DNA of 7,737 nucleotides from a bacterium (GTDB taxonomy: Bacteria; RUG730; JAAEPJ01): positions 1-7,737 of the forward strand of contig JAAEPJ010000096.1 of assembly GCA_024222485.1 (NCBI GenBank), read 5' to 3'. Of the stretch, positions 1 to 6,261 are shown one piece after another. The notes under the pieces were generated by a model that was not told where the DNA came from, did no database searches, and was given only the letters and a program-made list of their open reading frames with translations. The position numbers and the translations under genes were made by a program. Each line of letters begins with the position of its first letter. Within the stretch, counting starts at the first letter, position 1.

Positions 1-286
1 GTGCTTCTAGCACAATATTAAATTTGTCTTGAGAGGAGTAATTATTTTTCATTTTTTTAAAAGGACCTCCATTAATTTAAGTGATTTTATTATATTAATA
101 TTCTCACTTTTTATAAATTTCTTAATGGGGGACAGTATATTAGTTAAGCGAGAAGAGTCTTTTAAAAAGGAAAAAAAATCAAAATTATGTGTTGAAATAA
201 AAAGTTGTTTGAAGCAATTGATAATTTTTGCAGGTTCATTTATGTCTATATTGTTTCTGAAAAAAAATAAAAGGAGATTTTTAAAA
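1..286 (+). other. AT-rich leader upstream of the barrel protein, open in frame with it
   Basis: This stretch holds no gene I can support. It begins with a tiny hairpin (GTGC-TTCTA-GCAC, 1-13), possibly the tail of something to the left. The reading frame of the downstream exported protein stays open from 29 to 286, so a longer protein starting at TTG 29 or ATG 124 is formally possible. Neither start has a convincing ribosome binding site, whereas ATG 287 does and is followed by a clean signal peptide. I therefore treat 29-286 as untranslated leader or spacer. Its hypothetical translation has two hydrophobic stretches and a lysine-rich patch, as random AT-rich sequence often gives. No good promoter could be placed. 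Confidence 0.5.
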
Positions 287-1012
287 ATGTTCAAAATGAA
301 AAATTTAATTTTGGTAAGTTTATTTCTTTTAGTGCTCACGGGGATCTCATATGCAGATTATAGGTATTATGCATGGACTTATCAGTTTGACACAATGATT
401 GCGGGGGAAACGGAAATTGAGTTTTATACAACCTTAAAACAATCAGATAGGAATGATGATACCACAGCAAAATGGGCACGGCAGATAGAAATTGAAACAG
501 GGTTGACAGATCGATGGGATATTTCAATGTATCTAGCAGATAAATATTCTGAAAAAAATGCAAAAACAAAGTTCAGTGAAGTTAAATTTAGAACGAGATA
601 TAAATTAACCTCTATGAAAGACATGTTTTTTTTCGATCCTCTAATTTATATAGAATATAGAATACAAGCAGATCGATCATATCCTGATAAATGGGAAACT
701 AAATTGGTGCTTGCTAAAGATATTGATAAACTTAATATTGCCTTAAACTTCATTCCTGAAGAAACATATAAAGAAGATAGTAAAGAAAAAAAATGGAAAT
801 ATGAATATGCCGCTGGCGTTAGTTATGCCGTAGTGCCAAGATTCAGATTTGGCGTTGAGAGTAAAGGAGACCTGTCAAACGGTAAATATATGATCGGACC
901 AGCATTTTCTTTTGCGAATAATAGTCTTTGGATGTCTATTAGCCCTATTTATGGTGTTAATAGGAAGTCTGATGATATTAGGATTCAAGCAATTGTTGGT
1001 ATAGCAATTTAA
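287..1012 (+). CDS. Secreted, probably outer-membrane beta-barrel protein of unknown function (241 aa)
   Basis: The start is ATG 287, preceded by AAGGAG at 271-276 with about 10 bases of spacing; ATG 296 in the same frame would be too far from it. The product opens with a textbook signal peptide: lysines at residues 3 and 5, a hydrophobic core at 7-17, and a likely signal peptidase I cut after SYA (residue 23), leaving mature DYRYYAW. The mature chain has alternating polar and aromatic residues in short amphipathic strands (such as EIEFYTTL, WDISMYLA and PLIYIEYRI) separated by charged turns, ending in IVGIAI. That pattern suggests a small beta-barrel in the outer membrane, resembling uncharacterised outer-membrane proteins of environmental Gram-negative lineages. 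No catalytic motif is visible. The C-terminus lacks the usual terminal Phe or Trp of the BAM signal, which weakens the barrel call. Substrate and role are unknown. It appears to be transcribed alone. Confidence 0.72.
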   Translation: MFKMKNLILVSLFLLVLTGISYADYRYYAWTYQFDTMIAGETEIEFYTTLKQSDRNDDTTAKWARQIEIETGLTDRWDISMYLADKYSEKNAKTKFSEVKFRTRYKLTSMKDMFFFDPLIYIEYRIQADRSYPDKWETKLVLAKDIDKLNIALNFIPEETYKEDSKEKKWKYEYAAGVSYAVVPRFRFGVESKGDLSNGKYMIGPAFSFANNSLWMSISPIYGVNRKSDDIRIQAIVGIAI

Positions 1013-1016
1013 AATA

Positions 1017-1066
1017 TTTTTTGTGCAGGTTACCTCCTTCTTCTGAAAGGTTATCTGTACAAAAAA
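1017..1066. repeat. Large imperfect palindrome just after the barrel gene
   Basis: The left arm (1017-1035, TTTTTTGTGCAGGTTACCT) and right arm (1048-1066, AGGTTATCTGTACAAAAAA) pair over 19 positions with two G-U wobbles and one T-T mismatch, around a 12-base loop. It begins 4 bases after the stop codon. The T-run lies on the 5' side and the A-run on the 3' side on both strands, so it is not an ordinary intrinsic terminator, which would have T's after the stem. It could be a 3' mRNA-protecting hairpin, a protein-binding palindrome, or a copy of a dispersed repeat. Confidence 0.7.
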
Positions 1067-1405
1067 CTTTAAAAAAAATATTGTTGTTAAGCCTTTGTTT
1101 CCTTTAGTGCTTTATTTTTTTTAGTATTATATTAATTATTTTCATAATTTAGTATAATTAATATTAGTATTTTTTTATTTTAATTGTTGTCTAAAAATGT
1201 CTTACCATTTGAAGTGACTGCTAAGAAAGTGTAAATTATAACCCATTCTTTTCTAAGTATTTCAGTTCGTAATTAGAGTCATGTTGTTTTTGTTTTGATT
1301 ATATTTAAATATTTTACAAAGTATAAATTATTAAAAAGTAAAATAATAGGGCAATGCCCCTAATTAATCAGTTATTTTATGATGAATTAAGGAGTAAAGA
1401 ATTAA
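1067..1405 (+). other. Intergenic spacer and probable 5' leader of the DEAD-box helicase gene
   Basis: About 340 bases of very AT-rich sequence with no supportable gene in any frame. The only GC-rich island is a small hairpin at 1347-1361, a GGGC/GCCC stem with a three-base AAT loop, flanked by two further A-T pairs across a bulged C. It sits about 45 bases ahead of the helicase start. The helicase ribosome binding site AAGGAG is at 1389-1394. Long structured leaders are known for cold-induced DEAD-box helicase genes, so this could be one, but no promoter could be placed and the length of the transcript is unknown. Confidence 0.4.
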
Positions 1406-2665
1406 TTGAGTGAAAATTTCGAGAAATTAAAGTTAATAGCGCCTATTTTAAAGGCGTTAAAAGAAGAGCAATATGCCCATCCAACACCTATCCAGGAGAA
1501 AGCTATTCCTGTTGTTTTATCAGGAAAAGATCTTTTTGGTTGTGCCCAAACAGGTACAGGAAAAACAGCAGCCTTTGCTATTCCTGTTTTACAAAAATTG
1601 GTTGAATCTAAGAACATAAGTGCTAGGAAACAGAAGAATCACAATCAACAAAGTTCGCGTAGAAAAATTAAAGCATTGATTTTAACACCAACCAGAGAAT
1701 TAGCTTCTCAAATTAAAGATAGTTTCGATGCGTATGGCAGACACACAGATCTGAAACAAACTGTTATTTATGGTGGCGTAAAGCAAAGCAGACAAACAGC
1801 TGCTTTAAATGCAGGGGTAGATATTTTAATTGCAACACCTGGTCGGCTTTTGGATTTAATGAATCAAGGATTCGTGCGTTTAAATCAGGTTGAGTTATTT
1901 GTGCTTGATGAGGCGGATCGGATGCTGGATATGGGGTTTATCATTGATATAAAAAAAATTATTGCAAAAATGCCCTTAAAAAAGCAAATTTTATTTTTTT
2001 CAGCAACTTTGCCTAAAGATATTGCCAAGCTTGCAAACTCTATTTTAAAAGATCCTATTAAGGTGGCAGTAACACCACCTTCATCCACTGTCGATAGGAT
2101 TAAACAAGCTGTTTATTTTGTTGCGAAGGCAGACAAGAATACTTTGTTACTGCACTTATTAAAAAATCAGAAGATTTCTTCAGCTTTAGTTTTTTCTAAG
2201 ACTAAACATGGTGCTAATCGGATTGCGAAAAAAATTGCTAGTGCGGGGATTACTGCAGAAGCCATTCATGGTAATAAATCTCAGAATGCCAGACAAAATG
2301 CTCTTGATAATTTTAAAACAGGTTCTATTCGAGTTTTAGTGGCAACGGATATTGCTGCTCGTGGGATTGATGTCGATGAGCTTTCACATGTGATTAATTT
2401 TGATCTTCCTAATATTGCTGAAACTTATGTTCACCGAATTGGGCGAACGGGGCGTGCAGGTCTTGAGGGAGTTGCTTTATCATTTTGTGACCATGATGAA
2501 AAGTCTTACCTACAAGATATTCATAAACTTATTGCTAAAACAATTCCTGTGGTTAAAGAGCATCCATTTTCGCTTGACCCTTCAATGCATTTAGCGGTTA
2601 AGCCTCAACCAAGAGCTGCATTTCGCTATCGTAAAAAGTCTAGATTTTCTAGTAAAAAACATTAA
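1406..2665 (+). CDS. rhlE: DEAD-box ATP-dependent RNA helicase, RhlE type (419 aa)
   Basis: This cytoplasmic enzyme unwinds short RNA duplexes using ATP; RhlE relatives act in ribosome assembly and RNA turnover. All superfamily 2 motifs are visible: Q motif with F5 and PTPIQ (26-30), motif I AQTGTGKT (47-54), Ia PTREL (95-99), Ib TPGR (144-147), II DEAD (168-171), III SAT (199-201), V ATDIAARGID (313-322) and VI HRIGRTGR (343-350). The last 25 or so residues form a short basic tail (FRYRKKSRFSSKKH), typical of RhlE and probably RNA-binding. The start is TTG 1406, 11 bases after AAGGAG (1389-1394). No in-frame ATG precedes the Q motif, and starting later would delete it. Residues 66-88, between motifs I and Ia, carry a polar Lys/Gln/Ser-rich insert. 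The family call is secure; RhlE rather than another DEAD-box subgroup rests on overall length, motif wording and tail. Confidence 0.93.
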   Translation: MSENFEKLKLIAPILKALKEEQYAHPTPIQEKAIPVVLSGKDLFGCAQTGTGKTAAFAIPVLQKLVESKNISARKQKNHNQQSSRRKIKALILTPTRELASQIKDSFDAYGRHTDLKQTVIYGGVKQSRQTAALNAGVDILIATPGRLLDLMNQGFVRLNQVELFVLDEADRMLDMGFIIDIKKIIAKMPLKKQILFFSATLPKDIAKLANSILKDPIKVAVTPPSSTVDRIKQAVYFVAKADKNTLLLHLLKNQKISSALVFSKTKHGANRIAKKIASAGITAEAIHGNKSQNARQNALDNFKTGSIRVLVATDIAARGIDVDELSHVINFDLPNIAETYVHRIGRTGRAGLEGVALSFCDHDEKSYLQDIHKLIAKTIPVVKEHPFSLDPSMHLAVKPQPRAAFRYRKKSRFSSKKH

Positions 2666-2709
2666 AATATTAAGATAATTAAAGCTATTATAAAAAAAAG
2701 GAGATTAAG

Positions 2710-2814
2710 ATGGCAAAGGGAACTAAGGATAAAGGTAAATCAGAAAATAAGAAAAAAGCAGTATTGAGTTTAAAAGAAAAAAGACAAGCGAAAAAAGATA
2801 AAAAATCTAAATAA
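2710..2814 (+). CDS. Small, very basic lysine-rich protein (34 aa) downstream of the helicase
   Basis: The open frame starts at ATG 2710 with a strong ribosome binding site AAGGAG (2698-2703) six bases upstream, and ends at TAA 2812-2814. The product begins MAKGTKDKGK and ends KKDKKSK; 15 of its 34 residues are lysine, with one arginine and few hydrophobic residues beyond a short AVLSL stretch (17-21). It has no signal peptide or membrane segment. It is probably disordered and nucleic-acid binding, perhaps with ribosomes or RNA, but no function is known to me. It lies 44 bases after the helicase stop with no terminator between, so the two are probably co-transcribed. Similar short K-rich ORFs beside rhlE-like genes in other bacteria are a vague recollection, not a checked fact. 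Lysine codons are cheap in AT-rich DNA, so the main evidence is the ribosome binding site and position. Confidence 0.65.
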   Translation: MAKGTKDKGKSENKKKAVLSLKEKRQAKKDKKSK

Positions 2815-2825
2815 AAAATCTTCTA

Positions 2826-2850
2826 GGGAAGCGACTTCCCCGCTGGGGAA
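2826..2850 (+). promoter_or_regulatory. Two overlapping, mutually exclusive GC-rich hairpins
   Basis: Hairpin A pairs GGGAAG (2826-2831) with CTTCCC (2835-2840) around a CGA loop. Hairpin B pairs TTCCCC (2836-2841) with GGGGAA (2845-2850) around a GCT loop. Each is a perfect six-pair stem with a three-base loop, and both use bases 2836-2840, so only one can form at a time. They begin 12 bases after the stop of the small basic protein. No T-run follows directly, so neither is a plain intrinsic terminator. They may end or protect the helicase transcript, or act as a two-state switch; the sequence does not decide. Confidence 0.5.
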
Positions 2851-3217
2851 ATAAGGTGCAGCCACATTAAGGTTTTTGATATTTCGACAGGGAAAGAAAG
2901 GGCAGTTTTTTAGCAAAAAATGACATCATTGTATGCTTAATATATCAAAAAAAGGTAAAAGGGTTAATAGGTGTAACAAAGGTTTTTTTTAGGAGTTTTT
3001 TCATAAGAAAGTTAGCAGGTAAACATACATAAATTATTCTATGATTATAAAGTGTATCTGTGAGGGAAATCTCGTTTTTTATCTTCTCGCTTCTACTTAA
3101 GAATTTTTTTTAATCTTTAGATAAAATATTGTCTATTAAATGTGCTAACTTCATTCTTTAAATTTTAGATAATATAAGTTATACTTATTAACTTAATAAA
3201 AAATAGGTGAGATATCG
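2851..3217 (+). other. Intergenic spacer before dxs
   Basis: No protein gene longer than a few codons is supportable here. Visible structure: TTTTTT-AGC-AAAAAA in the 2905-2920 area; a weak stem with a GAAA loop (about 3060-3075, core GAG/CTC) followed by TTTTTT at 3075-3080, a possible weak intrinsic terminator; and a hairpin-like TAGATA...TGTCTA near 3117-3135. A -10-like GATAAT lies at 3168-3173 without a good -35 partner. The dxs ribosome binding site resembles AGGTGAG, shortly before ATG 3218. I looked for TPP and other common riboswitch cores, since DXS uses thiamine diphosphate, and found none. A small RNA in this spacer is possible but not shown. Confidence 0.4.
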
Positions 3218-5029
3218 ATGTTAAATAAAATTTCTAAACCTTCTGATATTAAATTAATTAAACCAAATGACTTACCGAAATTAGCTCAAGAGTTGCGTGA
3301 TTTTATTATCGCCACGGTTTCAGAAACAGGCGGACATCTAGCCAGTAGTTTAGGCGTAGTTGAGCTTACGATTGCTTTATTTGTGGTTTTTGATCTTGAG
3401 AAAGATAAGCTTGTATGGGATGTGGGGCATCAGTCTTATATTCATAAAATTTTAACAGATAGGTATGAAAATTTTAATACCTTAAGGCAATATCAAGGCA
3501 TTAGTGGGTTTCCTAAAATAGCTGAAAGTAAGTATGATGCTTTTGGAACTGGACATAGTTCAACCTCAATTTCTGCTGCTCTTGGTTTAGCTACAGCACG
3601 AGATTTAAAGAAAGAGGAAAGCAAGGTTATCGCGGTTGTTGGTGATGGGGCAATGACTGGTGGTTTGGCGTTTGAAGGTTTGAATAATGCTGGGCATTTA
3701 GGTAAAGATATGCTGGTCATTTTAAATGATAATGAGATGTTCATTTCTGCTCGTGTGGGGGCTCTTGGTAAGTATTTTACCCGTATTTTATCAGGCGGAG
3801 TGGTTAGGACATTAGAAGAAAAAATTGATTTTTTACTTGAAAAATTTAAGCTTCCCGCATCAATGATTTCTAAACTTATTAAAAGAGTAAAGACTATTTT
3901 GACTCCTGGCATGTTATTTGAAGAGCTAGGATTTTATTATTATGGACCTGTTGATGGTCATAATATTGACGAGTTGATTACCATCTTAGAGAAAATGAAG
4001 CGAAGAAAAGGACCAAAGCTTTTACATATTGTTACTAAAAAGGGTAAAGGTTTCCAAGAAGCAGAAAATGATCCTTGCAGTTTCCATGGTGTTGGGAAGT
4101 CTTCTAAGAATGTTGTGAAAACATATACGCAAGTTTTTGGGGATGTTTTAGTAAAAGAAGCAGAAGCAGATAATTCTATTGTGGCGGTCACTGCTGCTAT
4201 GTGTACAGGGACAGGTCTGTGTGAATTTAGCAAGAAATTTCCTGATCGCTATTTTGATGTGGGGATTGCAGAAGCTCATGCACTTACTTTTTCTGCTGGG
4301 CTTGCGGCTAATGGTTTAAAACCAGTCGTGGCCATTTATTCTACTTTTTTGCAGCGTGGTTATGATCAGATGATTCATGATATTTGTTTACAAAATTTAC
4401 CTGTCATTATAATGATTGATCGTGCTGGTATCGTTGGGGAGGATGGTGCGACTCATAATGGAGTGTTTGATATTGCGTATTTGCGTATTATCCCGAACCT
4501 TACTCTTATGTCGCCTAAGGATGAAAATGAGCTGGCTTGCATGTTAAAAACAGCCTTAACTTTAAATAAACCTGTCGCTATTCGTTATCCGCGTGGTACA
4601 GGCGAAAATGTTGTGATTAAACCTCAAGTTCTTAAGGATTTTAAACCGGAGATTATTTTTCCTGAGGGTAAAATAGCTGTTGTTGCCACTGGCAATATGG
4701 TTCATCCTGCTAAGCGTGCCATTGAAAAAATTGGGAAGAAAATAAAACTAGTCAATCTCCAGTTTGTAAAACCATTGGATGCGGATTTCCTAAGAGAATC
4801 ATTAAAAGATGTCTCCGCAATTGTTACTGTGGAAGAACATGTTGTTGCCGGTGGGATAGGTAGTTTGATTACAGAAGTTTTTGCAGAGTATAAGTTGCCT
4901 GTCTTTTCTTTTGGCATTCCAGATACATTTGTGGAACATGGTAAAGTAAAAATTATTAGAGATTTGTATAACTTAAATGAAGAAAGGTTAGCTGTAATTA
5001 TTAAGCAGATCTATGCAAATTTTAAATAA
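3218..5029 (+). CDS. dxs: 1-deoxy-D-xylulose-5-phosphate synthase (603 aa)
   Basis: DXS condenses pyruvate with glyceraldehyde 3-phosphate, releasing CO2, to give 1-deoxyxylulose 5-phosphate. This is the entry and main control step of the non-mevalonate isoprenoid pathway and also feeds thiamine and pyridoxal synthesis. It is a cytoplasmic, thiamine-diphosphate and Mg-dependent homodimer. The sequence shows GGHLASSLG with the catalytic-type His40, GHQSYIHK (70-77), the cofactor motif from GDG (142-144) to NDN (170-172), GPVDGH (243-248), the catalytic Glu352 in VGIAEAHA, Arg380 in QRGYDQ, and DRAGIVG...THNG with His413. RYPRGTG and a C-terminal FGIPDTFVEHG complete the transketolase C-terminal domain. 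Length is close to the usual 600-640, so it is complete. One small oddity is AAMCTGTGL where AAMPxGTGL is usual. It starts at ATG 3218 and is probably transcribed from its own promoter; the next gene is a tRNA. Confidence 0.97.
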   Translation: MLNKISKPSDIKLIKPNDLPKLAQELRDFIIATVSETGGHLASSLGVVELTIALFVVFDLEKDKLVWDVGHQSYIHKILTDRYENFNTLRQYQGISGFPKIAESKYDAFGTGHSSTSISAALGLATARDLKKEESKVIAVVGDGAMTGGLAFEGLNNAGHLGKDMLVILNDNEMFISARVGALGKYFTRILSGGVVRTLEEKIDFLLEKFKLPASMISKLIKRVKTILTPGMLFEELGFYYYGPVDGHNIDELITILEKMKRRKGPKLLHIVTKKGKGFQEAENDPCSFHGVGKSSKNVVKTYTQVFGDVLVKEAEADNSIVAVTAAMCTGTGLCEFSKKFPDRYFDVGIAEAHALTFSAGLAANGLKPVVAIYSTFLQRGYDQMIHDICLQNLPVIIMIDRAGIVGEDGATHNGVFDIAYLRIIPNLTLMSPKDENELACMLKTALTLNKPVAIRYPRGTGENVVIKPQVLKDFKPEIIFPEGKIAVVATGNMVHPAKRAIEKIGKKIKLVNLQFVKPLDADFLRESLKDVSAIVTVEEHVVAGGIGSLITEVFAEYKLPVFSFGIPDTFVEHGKVKIIRDLYNLNEERLAVIIKQIYANFK

Positions 5030-5042
5030 TAACTATTATAGA

Positions 5043-5058
5043 TATTAAAGTATTAAAG
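5043..5058 (+). repeat. Perfect tandem repeat of TATTAAAG (2 copies)
   Basis: Two exact head-to-tail copies of an eight-base unit lie between the dxs stop and the tRNA, starting 14 bases after the stop. This may be chance in AT-rich DNA, a slippage product, or part of an AT-rich upstream promoter region for the tRNA gene. Confidence 0.5.
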
Positions 5059-5080
5059 ATGGTTTTTTTATGATGTTTTT

Positions 5081-5151
5081 TGCTCGGTGGTGTAATGGTA
5101 ACACACGAGTCTCTGGATCTCGTTTTCTAGGTTCGAGTCCTAGCCGAGCAG
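5081..5151 (+). tRNA. tRNA-Gln (anticodon CUG), CCA not encoded
   Basis: A 71-base cloverleaf folds well. The acceptor stem TGCTCGG pairs perfectly with CCGAGCA (5144-5150). The D arm is GTGT/ACAC with a G18-G19 loop. The anticodon stem is CGAGT/TCTCG, with four good pairs and a U-U at 31-39. The anticodon loop is CTCTGGA, placing CUG at 5113-5115. The T arm is CTAGG-TTCGAGT-CCTAG, and the variable region has four bases. The discriminator base is G, and the first pair U1-A72 is the weak pair expected of tRNA-Gln. CCA is not encoded, so it must be added by the nucleotidyltransferase. A run of six T's directly after the gene could aid termination. It reads CAG codons; in so AT-rich a genome a separate UUG-reading tRNA-Gln is expected elsewhere. 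Confidence 0.93.
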
Positions 5152-5318
5152 CTTTTTTATATTTTGGGATAAGGAAAATATTCGTTGATTTTTAATTTTT
5201 TTGATTATGTTATTTTTTTATGTTTTCGAAGTTTCTCTCTCTGGATTTTAACCTAAGATACCAAAAAGTTAAAAAGAGTATTCTCCATTATAATATTCAT
5301 GCGAAGGGAAAGGGCAAA

Positions 5319-6200
5319 ATGCATAGAATTAATTATGTTAATCGTAGAACAGGGGAAATAGAAGTCGAGAGTCCCCCGAGTGAAGATTTTTTACGATTTC
5401 TTTATCATAATCCATTTGGAAACCTTTCTTTAAGTTTATTAATTAAGCATAAGTTTTTATCTGCTTTTTATGGTTACCTAATGGATAGCTCCCGCTCTTG
5501 TAAAAAAATTCAACCTTTTATCAAAGATTATGCTATTGATATGACAGAGTCAATCAAACCGGTTACTGAGTTTACTTCATTTAATGATTTTTTTTGCCGT
5601 AAACTAAAACCAGTCAGACGAAATATTCAAGCTGGTTTTGTTTCTCCTGCTGATGGAAAAGTTATTGCTTTTGAAGATATCGCATCGCTCGGGAAATTTT
5701 TTGTCAAAGGGCGGAAATTTAACCTTATAGAATTTTTAAATAATAATAAGCTCGCAAAAAAATATAAAAAGTCGTCTTTAATTCTCATTCGTCTTGCTCC
5801 ACATGATTATCATCGATTTCATTTTCCTTATGCGGGGCAACCTTCAGAGGTTACAAAGATCAAAGGTTCTTACTTTTCTGTTTCACCGTATGCTACCTTA
5901 GAGAACTTTGCTAAAGTTTTTTGTGAGAATAAGCGTGAGTATACTATTTTAAAGACTGAGGATAAAGGGGATATTTTAATAAGTCCTGTAGGAGCAACAA
6001 TGGTGGGTAGAATCCTGGTAACTTTTAAAGCTAATACTGATGTAGAAAAAGGTGCGGAGATGGGATACTTCGCCTTTGGTGGATCATCTATTTTATTATT
6101 AATTGATCAGAGTAAAATTAAGATTGATGTTGATATTTTAAAGAATACCCAAAACGGCTTGGAAACATCCATTTTAATGGGAGAAAAAATGGGAGTGTAG
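5319..6200 (+). CDS. psd: Phosphatidylserine decarboxylase proenzyme (293 aa)
   Basis: Psd converts phosphatidylserine to phosphatidylethanolamine at the cytoplasmic membrane. It is made as a proenzyme that cuts itself at a Gly-Ser bond, the new serine becoming the pyruvoyl cofactor. The sequence shows FNDFFCRKLKP (88-98), SPADGKV with the triad Asp112, HDYHRFHFP with the triad His165, ENKREY (203-208), and the processing site FGGSS (253-257), giving a predicted cut before Ser256 and a short alpha chain of 38 residues. The start is placed at ATG 5319 because the protein then opens with NYVNRRTGEIEVE, matching the start remembered for chlamydial and clostridial Psd, and a purine-rich AAGGGAAAGGG precedes it. 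The frame is open back to ATG 5220, but those 33 residues match nothing known to me. The spacer from the tRNA (5152-5318) is T-rich with no clear promoter. A hairpin and T-run follow the stop. Confidence 0.93.
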   Translation: MHRINYVNRRTGEIEVESPPSEDFLRFLYHNPFGNLSLSLLIKHKFLSAFYGYLMDSSRSCKKIQPFIKDYAIDMTESIKPVTEFTSFNDFFCRKLKPVRRNIQAGFVSPADGKVIAFEDIASLGKFFVKGRKFNLIEFLNNNKLAKKYKKSSLILIRLAPHDYHRFHFPYAGQPSEVTKIKGSYFSVSPYATLENFAKVFCENKREYTILKTEDKGDILISPVGATMVGRILVTFKANTDVEKGAEMGYFAFGGSSILLLIDQSKIKIDVDILKNTQNGLETSILMGEKMGV

Positions 6201-6260
6201 CCTTTGTTTGAGTGAAATAAAGTTGTGATATTCAAGCATAAGGTTTATTGATGTTTTTTT
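6201..6260 (+). terminator. Terminator-like hairpin between convergent psd and glycosyltransferase genes
   Basis: Directly after the psd stop, CCTTTGTTTGA (6201-6211) pairs with TCAAGCATAAGG (6232-6243) through about eleven base pairs with one bulge and one G-U wobble, around a 20-base loop. A run of seven T's at 6254-6260 follows, ten bases beyond the stem. The position in the gap between converging genes fits transcript termination, but the wide loop and the gap before the T-run make it a weak or atypical one. On the minus strand it has no immediate T-run. Confidence 0.45.
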
Positions 6261-6261
6261 A

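Noticed and set aside
49-339. Minus-strand ORF of 96 codons across the leader
   Set aside because: It is low-complexity Phe/Lys/Asn/Ile composition expected of AT-rich DNA, overlaps the signal-peptide coding region, and has no domain.
1402-1617. Minus-strand ORF over the helicase start
   Set aside because: It is antisense to the conserved Q motif and motif I of the helicase, with no ribosome binding site or family motif.
2400-2594. Plus-strand ORF in another frame within the helicase
   Set aside because: It overlaps motif VI and the C-terminal region of the helicase out of frame, with no ribosome binding site.
3060-3080. Intrinsic terminator in the dxs leader
   Set aside because: The stem is only about four to six pairs with several wobbles; noted in the spacer entry but too weak to list as a terminator.
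2851-3217. Thiamine (TPP) riboswitch before dxs
   Set aside because: Considered because DXS uses thiamine diphosphate, but the conserved CUGAGA and ACCUGAUC-like core sequences are absent.
3493-3912. Minus-strand ORF of 139 codons inside dxs
   Set aside because: It lies opposite the cofactor-binding part of dxs; its composition is that of a reverse shadow and it has no recognisable domain.
5220-5318. N-terminal extension of Psd by 33 residues
   Set aside because: It does not resemble any Psd N-terminus I know; the family-like start is at 5319 with a purine-rich site before it.
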